Source: an uncultured Desulfuromonadales bacterium (GTDB taxonomy: Bacteria; Desulfobacterota; Desulfuromonadia; Geobacterales; Pseudopelobacteraceae). From it: a stretch of 64,000 nt of DNA. The first letter of the stretch is position 1. Each line of letters begins with the position of its first letter. The notes under the pieces are model-generated. The model made no database searches. It was not told the origin of the DNA and saw nothing but the letters and a program-made list of their open reading frames with translations. The stretch spans positions 19,271 to 83,270 of the forward strand of contig CAIPTY010000093.1 in NCBI GenBank assembly GCA_903868145.1, given 5' to 3'. Of the stretch, positions 17,093 to 25,314 are shown piece after piece. The position numbers and the translations under genes are program-made.

Positions 17093-19532
17093 GGCAAATC
17101 GCCGGTTTATCAGCTACTGGCTAACCGCCATGTGCCTGTTTACTGCCGTATCTGTTTCAAACTCAAGGATCGCATCTGCAGCGGAGACGGTCATCCTGAC
17201 CGTCTCCCTCAACACCATTTCTCGCGGGGAATTTTTTCTCAAACGGAGCACCGATGGCGGCCTGCTGATGCGCAGTAAAGACCTGCGTCAGATCGGCATT
17301 AAAATTGCGAATCTTCCCGAAAGAAACGTAGACTCCGTAGCATATATATCCCTTACCGATCTATCAGGGGTGACTGTAGTCCTGGATGCAAAGAAACTGC
17401 TGCTTGACCTGCAGGCCGGACCTGCCTGGGTCGACCTCCCCCATGTAGTTCAGAATTTTTCCCCTGACTCCGGCACCTATGTACCCACATCCGGAACTAG
17501 CGCCTTTATTAATTACCGGCTGGACTACGGCAACGGTATCGATGTCCAGGCGGGCACATGGAGTGCAACCGGGCAGACCGGACTGCGCCGCGGCAACCTG
17601 CTGCTGCTGGGGGACGGTTATTATCAGGGCAATCAGAAGACACAACAGGCGGTGCGTCTAATGAGCAATCTGTCCTGGGATCGGCCCAAGAGCATGTCCC
17701 GGTGGGTTGCCGGCGACATTAACGCCACGGCCGGAGAGCCCTCGGGGCAGATCCTGATGGGTGGCCTCGGTTACTCCAGTACATACTCAATGAACCCCGG
17801 GCTGATCACCTATCCAATGGGTGAGTTTGGAGGTGTAGCCACACTCCCCTCTGAAGCCGATATTTATGTCAATGGAATCCTGGTACGCCGGGAGCGGCTT
17901 GCGCCGGGGGATTATCGATTCCGGAATCTTCCGGTCTCCAATGGTGCAAATAACGTAGAGATCCTCCTGCGCGACTCTTTTGGAAATGAACGTTGGAGTA
18001 CTACCCGCTTCTATCTTTCCGAGCAACTGCTCAAACCCGGTCTTCATGACTATTCCTACAATATGGGTTTCATGCGACGTGATTTCGGCAGTGCCAGCAA
18101 CCACTACGGCCATCCACTGCTGGTTGCTCGGCACATGTTTGGCCTAAACAATGTCATTACCATGGGTGCCGGTGCCGAGGCCGGCAATAATCTGGTCAAT
18201 CTGGTCCCGCGAGCTGTTATCAGTCTGGGGCAGGTCGGTGTGCTTAACCTGCTGGCTGGCGAAAGCAGCGATCGCGAGCGTGGCCTGGGAACCACGATGG
18301 GGGTTGGCTACCAGTTTCAATCGCTCCATGTAAACTACCGGTTGAATCTGTCACATAATACCCGAGGATACCGTACACTTGCAAACCAGCAGGCCAATGA
18401 CACGGCCCGTCTGGACGGCGCAACAGGGATCAGTTTGGGCAGCTTTTTCTTAGGCACGGTCAGCCTGAACGCTTCTTACATCGAAACCTACGCCGGTCAA
18501 TTAAAACGCTCCATGGGTGTCTCGTATTCCCGCTCACTCGCCAAATCAGTCCAGTTCACTGCCTCTTGGAATACTACGTGGGGCACAACAACCTCGGTCA
18601 ACTTTTTTACCGGGCTGACCTTCTTTCCCAAGCACGATCTGACAGCTTCTGCAACACTTCAGACATCTCAAGGAAGCAACAAGGAGACGCTATCCGTGCA
18701 AAAAAGCCTGCCGGCCGGGGAGGGCATTGGCTATCGGGGGACTCTGGAGCGTGAACAGACCCAGACCCAGACACTGCTGCGAGCAAATCCGTATCTTCAG
18801 GTCAACGGTTCCCATGGAACCTACACTGCAGACCTGCAGGGACAGTTCAATCAGCAGGATGAAAAAACGACGGGCAGTTACCTGGTCTCGGCAGCCGGGG
18901 CGGTGGTATATGCTGGTGGCCACGTCGGACTGAGCAGGCCGGTCAGCAGCAGCTTTGCCGTTGTGCAGGTGGAGGGCTTGGCTGATGTCGTGGTACTGCT
19001 GAATAATCAGGAGGTGGCACGCACCAATGCCAACGGAATGGCATATATTTCAGGTCTTCAGTCATATCAGGAGAACAAAATAGCCTTTAAGGACAATCAG
19101 GTTGGGGCCAACTATTTGATAAAACGCTACACCGCCAACACAACCCCGGGATTATTCGGAGGGGAGTGCATCTATTTTCCGGTTGCCAAAATTCAGGCTT
19201 ATGGTGGACGCCTGCTGGCTAAGGATGGAACTCCGCTGGAATTTTTAAAGGTTACGCTGCGTGGCTCAGGCCATGAGTTATCTTTCACGACACTCAGTGA
19301 CGGAGTGTTCTATTTTGAAAATCTGACTGAAGACCCACATGATACGGGCATTGGGCCGGCTGTCTGCGGTGATCTATCACCATATAGACTGGCAGTGGTG
19401 CCCGGGATGTATGCAGCAACTGTTATAATTGACGGTTCAGAGCGCCATTTCAATATGCTTATACCGGATTCTGATGCCATGTATTTGCCATTAGGCGAGT
19501 TCAGGCTACCAGATGCAATTGCTTTAAAATAA
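17079..19532 (+). CDS. Outer-membrane fimbrial usher
   Basis: The 817-residue protein matches the FimD/PapC usher family: an N-terminal signal, a periplasmic N-domain, the beta-barrel marked by SWDRPKSMSRWVAGDI, an internal plug (EADIYVNGILVRRERLAPGDYRFRNLP, written here only as landmarks), and C-terminal domains ending in SERHFNMLIPDSDAMYLPLG. Ushers secrete and assemble chaperone-subunit complexes across the outer membrane. Translation begins at GTG 17079, 14 bases inside the chaperone gene. The length is near the family norm. This is the archaic/SCPU-associated type, judging by its partners. Confidence 0.9.
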   Translation: MKASKANRRFISYWLTAMCLFTAVSVSNSRIASAAETVILTVSLNTISRGEFFLKRSTDGGLLMRSKDLRQIGIKIANLPERNVDSVAYISLTDLSGVTVVLDAKKLLLDLQAGPAWVDLPHVVQNFSPDSGTYVPTSGTSAFINYRLDYGNGIDVQAGTWSATGQTGLRRGNLLLLGDGYYQGNQKTQQAVRLMSNLSWDRPKSMSRWVAGDINATAGEPSGQILMGGLGYSSTYSMNPGLITYPMGEFGGVATLPSEADIYVNGILVRRERLAPGDYRFRNLPVSNGANNVEILLRDSFGNERWSTTRFYLSEQLLKPGLHDYSYNMGFMRRDFGSASNHYGHPLLVARHMFGLNNVITMGAGAEAGNNLVNLVPRAVISLGQVGVLNLLAGESSDRERGLGTTMGVGYQFQSLHVNYRLNLSHNTRGYRTLANQQANDTARLDGATGISLGSFFLGTVSLNASYIETYAGQLKRSMGVSYSRSLAKSVQFTASWNTTWGTTTSVNFFTGLTFFPKHDLTASATLQTSQGSNKETLSVQKSLPAGEGIGYRGTLEREQTQTQTLLRANPYLQVNGSHGTYTADLQGQFNQQDEKTTGSYLVSAAGAVVYAGGHVGLSRPVSSSFAVVQVEGLADVVVLLNNQEVARTNANGMAYISGLQSYQENKIAFKDNQVGANYLIKRYTANTTPGLFGGECIYFPVAKIQAYGGRLLAKDGTPLEFLKVTLRGSGHELSFTTLSDGVFYFENLTEDPHDTGIGPAVCGDLSPYRLAVVPGMYAATVIIDGSERHFNMLIPDSDAMYLPLGEFRLPDAIALK

Positions 19533-19553
19533 AACCATTCGAGGAATTTAGCA

Positions 19554-20024
19554 ATGAGACCCAATAAAAATGTACTGTACCAATTGACTGCAGGTGTAAT
19601 CATGTGCTTTCTCTGGAGTTCGGAGGTACATGCCGTATGCAGAGTAAGCACCACGTCGATAAATTTTGGCAGTTATGATGTATTTTCATCGATTGCCAGT
19701 ACCAGTACAGGCACTATAACTCTCTCATGCAGCCCACAAGCTGACGTTACCATTGGCATCAGCAACAGTTCAGACTCAGGTACATATTTCCCACGCAGAA
19801 TGCAACACAACAGCCTTTCTGACACTCTGGAGTACAATCTCTATACCAGCGCAAACAGGACTCAGGTTTGGGGTGACGGTAATCATGGCACCTCAGATAC
19901 CCACTTTTTAAATGTAAGAAACAATAACAATACACCCATAATTATATATGGATTGATTCCCGCGTTGCAGAATATATCGACCGGTGTTTACAGTGATCAA
20001 CTGGTTGTTACCATCACATATTGA
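19554..20024 (+). CDS. SCPU domain minor pilin or tip subunit
   Basis: The 156-residue product has a signal peptide (cleavage near EVHA), a cysteine right after it (VCRVSTTSINFG) and a second cysteine in LSCSPQADV. It ends in LVVTITY, the beta-strand ending typical of SCPU subunits. Its position after the usher suggests a minor or adhesive tip subunit; this is inference. A GAGGA box lies 11 bases before the ATG. Confidence 0.82.
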   Translation: MRPNKNVLYQLTAGVIMCFLWSSEVHAVCRVSTTSINFGSYDVFSSIASTSTGTITLSCSPQADVTIGISNSSDSGTYFPRRMQHNSLSDTLEYNLYTSANRTQVWGDGNHGTSDTHFLNVRNNNNTPIIIYGLIPALQNISTGVYSDQLVVTITY

Positions 20025-20026
20025 GA

Positions 20027-20431
20027 ATGCACAGGTGTAAAATGACTAACCTATTGGCAGCAGCTCTAACTCTTGCTTCTCTGGCGCTCCCTGTCCTGAT
20101 TCAAGAATGCGAGCTGTATATTACCGTTCAGCAGCGCTGTTTTCCGGGTTTGTGCCTGCCAGGCGCTACCATATCAGCTTCAGACCGGCAGAAAAAGCAG
20201 GTATTCACTGATGTGACGAATATTCAGGGAAGCCGGAGAATCGTATTGTCCGGCAATGAAGAATACTCCATCCGGGTCTCTGCTGATGGATACAGCCCTG
20301 AGACAGTAATTGTCAGAAACCTCTGCCAGCAGATGGAGCCGCTCCTTTTATTTTTTCTCTTTCCTGCCGATACCACCGCCTGCCCTCCAATGGTGCTGCC
20401 ACAACGTCATCCGGCTGATCCAAACAGCTGA
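20027..20431 (+). CDS. Small exported protein with carboxypeptidase-regulatory-like fold
   Basis: The last gene of the pilus operon encodes about 134 residues. A hydrophobic N-terminus is followed by one beta-sandwich-like unit: TVQQRCFPGLCLPGATISASD, then VFTDVTNIQGSRRIVLSG and EYSIRVSADGYSPETV. This is the pattern of transthyretin-like (CarboxypepD_reg) domains. Cysteines at QRCFPGLC could form a disulfide. Possible starts are TTG 20021 (overlapping the previous stop), ATG 20027 and ATG 20042 (behind CAGGTG). A pilus-associated role is inferred only from position. Confidence 0.6.
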   Translation: MHRCKMTNLLAAALTLASLALPVLIQECELYITVQQRCFPGLCLPGATISASDRQKKQVFTDVTNIQGSRRIVLSGNEEYSIRVSADGYSPETVIVRNLCQQMEPLLLFFLFPADTTACPPMVLPQRHPADPNS

Positions 20432-20472
20432 TTGCTATTCCAGTGAAAACTGTACATCTGTCGGCAATGCCG

Positions 20473-20506
20473 CCACAAGATATGACAGCTTTGTTAGATA
20501 TGACAG
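20473..20506 (+). promoter_or_regulatory. Tandem operator pair upstream of the hydrolase sigma-54 promoter
   Basis: The sites are CCACAAGATATGACAG (20473-20488) and TTGTTAGATATGACAG (20491-20506), again exactly 18 bases apart. Both right half-sites are ATATGACAG. They start 119 and 101 bases before the -24 element at 20592. Confidence 0.55.
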
Positions 20507-20591
20507 AAGTCGCAGCCCCCTCCCCGCAGACAACATATTTTTTGCCTTGTAAAACAAGTTAATTACCTTTTAAGGATCGCCAAAATTTACG

Positions 20592-20606
20592 TGGCACGTT
20601 AGTTGC
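20592..20606 (+). promoter_or_regulatory. Sigma-54 (-24/-12) promoter
   Basis: TGGCAC-GTTAG-TTGC matches the RpoN core consensus fully. It lies 86 bases upstream of the alpha/beta hydrolase start at 20692. Confidence 0.82.
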
Positions 20607-20691
20607 GATTTACTTCTCTCCAGCTCCCTCTGAGGTCGTATATTCGGATTACGCAACGGGAGACATCTCTAAATACCGGGAAGGAAAGTCT

Positions 20692-21648
20692 ATGAGCATT
20701 TACAGCAACAACATCGAATACATAGAAACAGAGGACAATGTGTTACTTCACATTCGTGATTGGGGGGTGGGCAACGCTATCGTGTTTATCCCTGGTCTGC
20801 TATTAGGTCATGAAATGTTTGAGTATCAATTTAACCAGTTACCTCAGCAGGGTTACCGCTGTATAGGAATCAGCATGCGCGGGTTCGGAAAATCCTCAAA
20901 ACCCTGGGGAGAGTACTCCTATGATGTCTTTGCTGATGATCTTCACACTGTTTTGCTGGCACTTGATCTGCACAACGTCACGCTTGTCGGTTTTTCCATG
21001 GGCGGTGCCATAGCACTTCGCTATATAGCTCGTTATCAGGGAGACAGAATAGCCAACCTTGTCCTCTGTGCTGCAGCTGCACCACGTTTCACCGCACAAT
21101 CCGATTTCCCATTCGGACTCGAACCAGGCGCCGTGGATAGACTTATCAAGCTGTCCTATTCAGACAGGGCCGCCCTTAATGCCGAATTGGGAACATTATT
21201 CTTCAAAGACAGCAGTGCTGTAACACCTCAGCTGTTGGACTGGTTCCAGCATCTCGGAATGGAAGCATCTCCGCACGCCACGGTTGCCTGCCTTGAACGC
21301 CTCCGGGATTCAGACCTGCGGGCAGACATGCAATCAGTAAAAATCCCTACCATACTTTTTCATGGTGTGCATGACCGGATCTGCCCGTTTGAACTGGCAG
21401 AGACCATGACAGCACCGGCTGAAGCAATGCCGGCTGGTGGAGAAGCAATGTCGGTCGGAGACGATGCTGTGTCTGCAGGTGATGAGCCCACTGCCGGCGG
21501 AATACAAGGCGCAACGTTAGTTCGTTTTGAGAACAGTGGGCATGCACTGTTTTATGAGGAACGTGAGAAATTTAATGGAGAATTGATAAATTTCATTGAA
21601 AAGAAATCCTCCAAAGAAGAAAAATATTTCGGACCGGCAACGAGATAA
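20692..21648 (+). CDS. Alpha/beta hydrolase fold protein
   Basis: A 318-residue cytoplasmic alpha/beta hydrolase. It has FIPGLLLGHEMF for the oxyanion-hole region, a GFSMGG nucleophile elbow (serine about residue 103), the acid strand HGVHDRICPFE and the catalytic histidine in NSGHALF. The substrate is not predictable. A low-complexity insert of about 30 residues (EAMPAGG-type seven-residue repeats) sits between the acid strand and the histidine strand. The start follows GGGAAGGAAAG. It is the first gene after the sigma-54 promoter at 20592 and lies 68 bases before the branching-enzyme gene. Confidence 0.85.
   Translation: MSIYSNNIEYIETEDNVLLHIRDWGVGNAIVFIPGLLLGHEMFEYQFNQLPQQGYRCIGISMRGFGKSSKPWGEYSYDVFADDLHTVLLALDLHNVTLVGFSMGGAIALRYIARYQGDRIANLVLCAAAAPRFTAQSDFPFGLEPGAVDRLIKLSYSDRAALNAELGTLFFKDSSAVTPQLLDWFQHLGMEASPHATVACLERLRDSDLRADMQSVKIPTILFHGVHDRICPFELAETMTAPAEAMPAGGEAMSVGDDAVSAGDEPTAGGIQGATLVRFENSGHALFYEEREKFNGELINFIEKKSSKEEKYFGPATR
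21421..21501 (+). repeat. 21-bp tandem repeats inside the hydrolase gene
   Basis: About three and a half copies of a 21-bp unit encode EAMPAGG, EAMSVGD, DAVSAGD and a partial E-P-T-A-G-G. The frame is kept, so the repeat lengthens a loop of the hydrolase without breaking it. Copy number may vary between strains. Confidence 0.65.
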
Positions 21649-21716
21649 CCAGCTAACCCGGCAATGATTATTTTACAGGTTTGTGACTTCTATAATCCAA
21701 ATGGGAGGCTATCGCA

Positions 21717-23504
21717 ATGAACGCTGAATCAAAAGTCAAGGTCATGGGAGCAAGTCCTCACGCTGGTGGTGTTACTTTCCGTGTCTGGGCACCCCATGCA
21801 GAACGTGTTTCAGTTATCGGAACATTCAACGGATGGGATGGCGCTACGCATCCCCTGCAGGCCGAGGAGAACGGTTGCTGGTACGCGGATGTGACAGAGG
21901 CTGCTGTCGGAGACCAGTACAAGTTTCTGCTGAACACAGAGAAGGGTGAGCTCAAACGGATCGACCCTTATGCTCGAGAGGTAACCAATTCAACCGGCAA
22001 CGCAGTCGTCCATGACCCGGACTTCGACTGGGGCGGGGACGACTTCGCTATCGAACCCTGGAACGAACTCGTCATCTACGAACTTCATGTCGGCACGTTC
22101 AATGACCAGGACGACCTCAACCATCCGGGCAAATTCGCCTCGGTATCTGCGCGCTTGGGACATTTGAAAAAACTGGGCGTCAATGCGATCCAGATCATGC
22201 CGGTGAGTGAGTTTGCGGGGGAGCGGTCGTGGGGTTACAACCCAGCCCATATTTTCTCGGTTGAGATCGACTATGGCGGTCCTGTGGCGTTCAAAAAGTT
22301 CGTCAAGCGCGCTCACCAGGAGGGAATCGCTGTGATCCTTGATGTTGTCTACAACCACCTTGGACCCGGCGACCTCGACCTGTGGCAGTTCGATGGCTGG
22401 AGCGAGAACAATCGAGGCGGTATTTACTTCTACAATGATGATCGTGGCAGCACACCGTGGGGTGAAACCCGGCCCGATTACGGACGCGGCGAAGTACGTC
22501 AGTTTCTGCTTGATAACGTTATGATGTGGCTGGAAGAATACCGCGTTGACGGCATCCGTTTTGACTGCACCCAATTCATTCGTACCATCAATGGCGCCGG
22601 CACACAGGACCTGCCTGACGGGTGGAGCCTTCTCCAATGGATCAACAGTCAGGTCGCGCTGAAATACCCAGGCCGAATCACCATTGCCGAGGATCTTCAA
22701 CACAACAAGTGGATCACAAAGGATGTTGGTGCCGGTGGAGCCGGATTCAGCTCACAATGGGACGCCATGTTCGTCCATCCCATCCGTCAGGCGGTGATCA
22801 CGCCGATGGATGAGAGTCGATCTCTCGCTGCCATTCGCGATGCCATCTGCTATCGCTACAACGATGACGCCTTCGACCGGGTTATCTACAGCGAATCACA
22901 CGACGAAGTGGCTAACGGGAAGAAGCGGGTACCGCAAGAGATCAGCCCGAGCGACCCCAAGGGGTGGTACGCACGAAAACGGTCCACTCTGGCTGCAGCG
23001 ATGGTCTTTACAGCACCCGGCATCCCCCTGCTCTTCCAGGGTCAGGAATTCCTCGAAGGTGGGTGGTTCCGCGATACAGTCCCCGTAGACTGGGATCTCA
23101 AAGACGAATTCCACGGCATTGTCCGTTTGTACCGCGACCTCATTCGACTGCGACTCAACCAGGGCGCCTTTACGCGCGGCCTCTGCGGACAATTCACCCA
23201 GGTCTACCACGAGAACGAACAGAGCAAGGTCATCGCCTTCCACCGATGGGATAAAGGAGGCCCGGCGGACGACGTTGTGGTCGTTGCCAACTTTCATCAC
23301 GAACCTCATGACACCTACCGCATCGGCTTCCCCGCAGCAGGTTCCTGGAAACTGCGCTTCAACAGCGACTGGCACGGCTACAGCGACGATTTTCAAAACC
23401 ATCCAAGCGGTGATGTTGTCGCCGAAGCGCCTGAAAACGACGCCTTACCCTTCCATGCAGTACTTTCTATCGGTGCCTACAGCGTGCTGATTTATTCGCA
23501 ATGA
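21717..23504 (+). CDS. GH13 alpha-glucan branching enzyme-like protein
   Basis: The 595-residue protein has an N-terminal carbohydrate-binding-48 domain (VTFRVWAPHAERVSVIGTFNGWDG, cited as a landmark), a GH13 barrel and a C-terminal all-beta domain. The catalytic residues are D283 in GIRFDCTQF (nucleophile), E325 in TIAEDL (acid/base) and D396 in SHDEV. The HDE signature favours 1,4-alpha-glucan branching enzyme over trehalohydrolase, although the protein is shorter than classical GlgB. Branching enzymes form alpha-1,6 links in glycogen. It probably shares the sigma-54 transcript with the hydrolase, and the glycogen-degrading phosphorylase is encoded at 26623-29169. Confidence 0.8.
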   Translation: MNAESKVKVMGASPHAGGVTFRVWAPHAERVSVIGTFNGWDGATHPLQAEENGCWYADVTEAAVGDQYKFLLNTEKGELKRIDPYAREVTNSTGNAVVHDPDFDWGGDDFAIEPWNELVIYELHVGTFNDQDDLNHPGKFASVSARLGHLKKLGVNAIQIMPVSEFAGERSWGYNPAHIFSVEIDYGGPVAFKKFVKRAHQEGIAVILDVVYNHLGPGDLDLWQFDGWSENNRGGIYFYNDDRGSTPWGETRPDYGRGEVRQFLLDNVMMWLEEYRVDGIRFDCTQFIRTINGAGTQDLPDGWSLLQWINSQVALKYPGRITIAEDLQHNKWITKDVGAGGAGFSSQWDAMFVHPIRQAVITPMDESRSLAAIRDAICYRYNDDAFDRVIYSESHDEVANGKKRVPQEISPSDPKGWYARKRSTLAAAMVFTAPGIPLLFQGQEFLEGGWFRDTVPVDWDLKDEFHGIVRLYRDLIRLRLNQGAFTRGLCGQFTQVYHENEQSKVIAFHRWDKGGPADDVVVVANFHHEPHDTYRIGFPAAGSWKLRFNSDWHGYSDDFQNHPSGDVVAEAPENDALPFHAVLSIGAYSVLIYSQ

Positions 23505-23536
23505 TCAGTGCATATAACAGGCAGCCAAGGAGTTTA

Positions 23537-23590
23537 ATGAAGACTATTCCTGAACATACCCACACGCACAAGGGGAATATTCCATGCTAA
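23537..23590 (+). CDS. Possible 17-codon leader peptide
   Basis: ATG 23537 follows a good AAGGAG box and opens a 17-codon frame containing HTHTH. Its stop (TAA 23588-23590) overlaps the start ATG of the next gene (23584). This could couple translation of the two; expression is unproven. Confidence 0.25.
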   Translation: MKTIPEHTHTHKGNIPC

Positions 23591-24141
23591 CCATACCAGC
23601 TACCTCTGCTGTCAATGCAAAGTATCAGCCAGCCGTAAGAAAAGCGGCTTTTTCTGATAAAACGGCAGCTATTCCGACGAGGCAGCCATACCATGTCATT
23701 CTTTCAGCTTCGGCACGGGCCAAGTCAATGAAACTGGAGGGTTATTCTCTCTACAGCATTTCATTGAAGCTGGGGCTGGATATAAAAACAGTTTCACAGT
23801 TTCTGGATATATCAGCAACTACTACGGCATATAAAACTACATCAAACGCACCAAAAACTGTCACATTTTCCATCCCGGCTAAATCAACATACACTGCACC
23901 AAAGTCTATGGCATTTTCTGTCGCACCTAAAGCAGCGTACATCGCCCAAAAAGCCACATACACTGCACCAAAGGAAGCATACAAAGAACCCAGGGCAACA
24001 ACTCAGAGCAGAGAGCAACTGGTCAGTGCGTTACAACTGCAAAATTTTGAAACAATTCAACCACAACCCGGTGATGAGAATACTCACCTGATCGTTCCAC
24101 TTCAATCAATAACCCAGGATACTTCTGCGGCTGCTAAATAG
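23584..24141 (+). CDS. Hypothetical protein with HTH-like N-terminus and repetitive tail
   Basis: The N-terminal third has a helix-turn-helix-like segment (ARAKSMKLEGYSLYSISLKL, then LDIKTVSQFL), of the sort that reads DNA in small regulators. The middle is low complexity, with repeated TYTAPK and AFS/TFS units. The C-terminus contains PGDENTHLI, a motif shared with the convergent gene at 24134-24559. An AAGGGG ribosome-binding site precedes the start. The last eight bases overlap the end of that convergent gene. Function unknown. Confidence 0.6.
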   Translation: MLTIPATSAVNAKYQPAVRKAAFSDKTAAIPTRQPYHVILSASARAKSMKLEGYSLYSISLKLGLDIKTVSQFLDISATTTAYKTTSNAPKTVTFSIPAKSTYTAPKSMAFSVAPKAAYIAQKATYTAPKEAYKEPRATTQSREQLVSALQLQNFETIQPQPGDENTHLIVPLQSITQDTSAAAK

Positions 24142-24331
24142 CCGTATTTTTAACGACAGATGAGATCTGCGGTATTTCCTCCTGATCCTCCATCGTATCG
24201 GACATGACAACTCCCGGTACAAACGGTTTTTCAACAGGTAGCGGAGTCGGATTCGCTGGCCCGCCTGAAACCTCTGGCTGTGCCTGGGCAACAAGTGCAG
24301 CGGCAATCAGGTGAGTATTTTCATCTCCCGG
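24067..24331. repeat. Inverted repeat encoding the same PGDENTHLI motif in two convergent genes
   Basis: The arm at 24067-24094 and the inverted arm at about 24303-24331 match at about 22 of 25 bases. Each arm codes for PGDENTHLI in its own gene: the plus-strand gene ending at 24141 and the minus-strand gene ending at 24134. Confidence 0.6.
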
Positions 24332-24559
24332 TTCAGGCTCCACCATTACAGGTTCAGCACCAGAGTGGTTGTGCTCAACAGACGTCTTTCCCTGAACGGA
24401 TGCAGCCGGCATAAAGGATATGCGCCAGCCTTCTTCTTGTGCCGCGCGCATAACAACCCTGTTAATCATCCGGTTGACATCAATATTCTTTTTCTGAAGA
24501 AATGCCAGTGCTTCCTGCGCATCCTCTGATAATTGTGCTGAAATTACATTATTCATCAT
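24134..24559 (-). CDS. Hypothetical protein carrying the PGDENTHLI motif
   Basis: The 141-residue product starts behind AGGAGAG. Its first 50 residues (LSEDAQEALAFLQKKNIDVNRMINRVVMRAAQEEGW) look like a short helical, ribbon-helix-helix-like or coiled segment. A Pro-rich, acidic, probably disordered region follows, with PGDENTHLI in the middle (about residues 77-85). The motif recurs in the convergent neighbour, although the two proteins are otherwise unrelated. No family is recognised. Confidence 0.6.
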   Translation of the reverse strand: MMNNVISAQLSEDAQEALAFLQKKNIDVNRMINRVVMRAAQEEGWRISFMPAASVQGKTSVEHNHSGAEPVMVEPEPGDENTHLIAAALVAQAQPEVSGGPANPTPLPVEKPFVPGVVMSDTMEDQEEIPQISSVVKNTAI

Positions 24560-24617
24560 GTCTCTCCTGTGGACTCACATCTGAACCGACATTACTGGGA
24601 AGCATGTCTTTATCTGT

Positions 24618-25223
24618 TCAGCTCTCCCGATTTGCCTCTGGCTTACCGTGTACAATTCGTACAATCTCTTTCGCAATCTCCTCAGGTGAAAGAATATAGT
24701 CTATACACCCGCTCGCAATTGCACTCTCTGGCATATCGGGTTGCGCAGCAGTCTCAGGCTTCTGAGCAATGGTAATGCCGCCAACTTCTTTAATTCCGCA
24801 CAGTGCATCCGCCCCGTCACCGTCATAACCGGAGACAATCACAGCGACAAGCTTACCGTCCCAGTTTTCTGTAAGGGAACGCATAAACACCGTAATCACA
24901 TCAGGCCATCCCCTTGGTTTTGATATCGGCTTGAGCCGGAACTCCCCATCAAGAACGTGCAAATCCCGCTTTTCAGGGATGATGAACACATGGTTGGGTT
25001 GTATAAGTAATCGTTCCGTGATCAGTTCAACCGGCATTTTTGTGTAGTTCGGGAGAATCTGGTGCAGCATGGTAGCTACGGTTCTCAGGTGATTCACAAT
25101 GACAATGGCGACACCCATATCCGACGGCAGATGTCGCAACAACCGGATGTAGGCGTCGAGACCACCGGCCGAACCGCCCACACAAACAACGGGGAAATCT
25201 TTTGCGGTATTTATGGTATTCAT
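24618..25223 (-). CDS. CheB-type protein-glutamate methylesterase domain protein
   Basis: A stand-alone CheB catalytic domain of 201 residues without a receiver. S18 lies in VGGSAGG, the histidine position in VNHLRT (H45), and the aspartate region in SGYDGDGAD. CheB esterases demethylate or deamidate chemoreceptors; solo versions often act in other signalling clusters. The start was set at ATG 25223, where GGAG is eight bases upstream. No receptor or CheR gene lies nearby, so the target is unknown. Confidence 0.82.
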   Translation of the reverse strand: MNTINTAKDFPVVCVGGSAGGLDAYIRLLRHLPSDMGVAIVIVNHLRTVATMLHQILPNYTKMPVELITERLLIQPNHVFIIPEKRDLHVLDGEFRLKPISKPRGWPDVITVFMRSLTENWDGKLVAVIVSGYDGDGADALCGIKEVGGITIAQKPETAAQPDMPESAIASGCIDYILSPEEIAKEIVRIVHGKPEANRES

Positions 25224-25314
25224 TTCAATCACTCCGTTTCAGATATATTTTTCACAAACCTCGCAGCCTTCCCCGCCGGCCTTACGAACATCTGAAGAAC
25301 AAAGACCGAATGCC

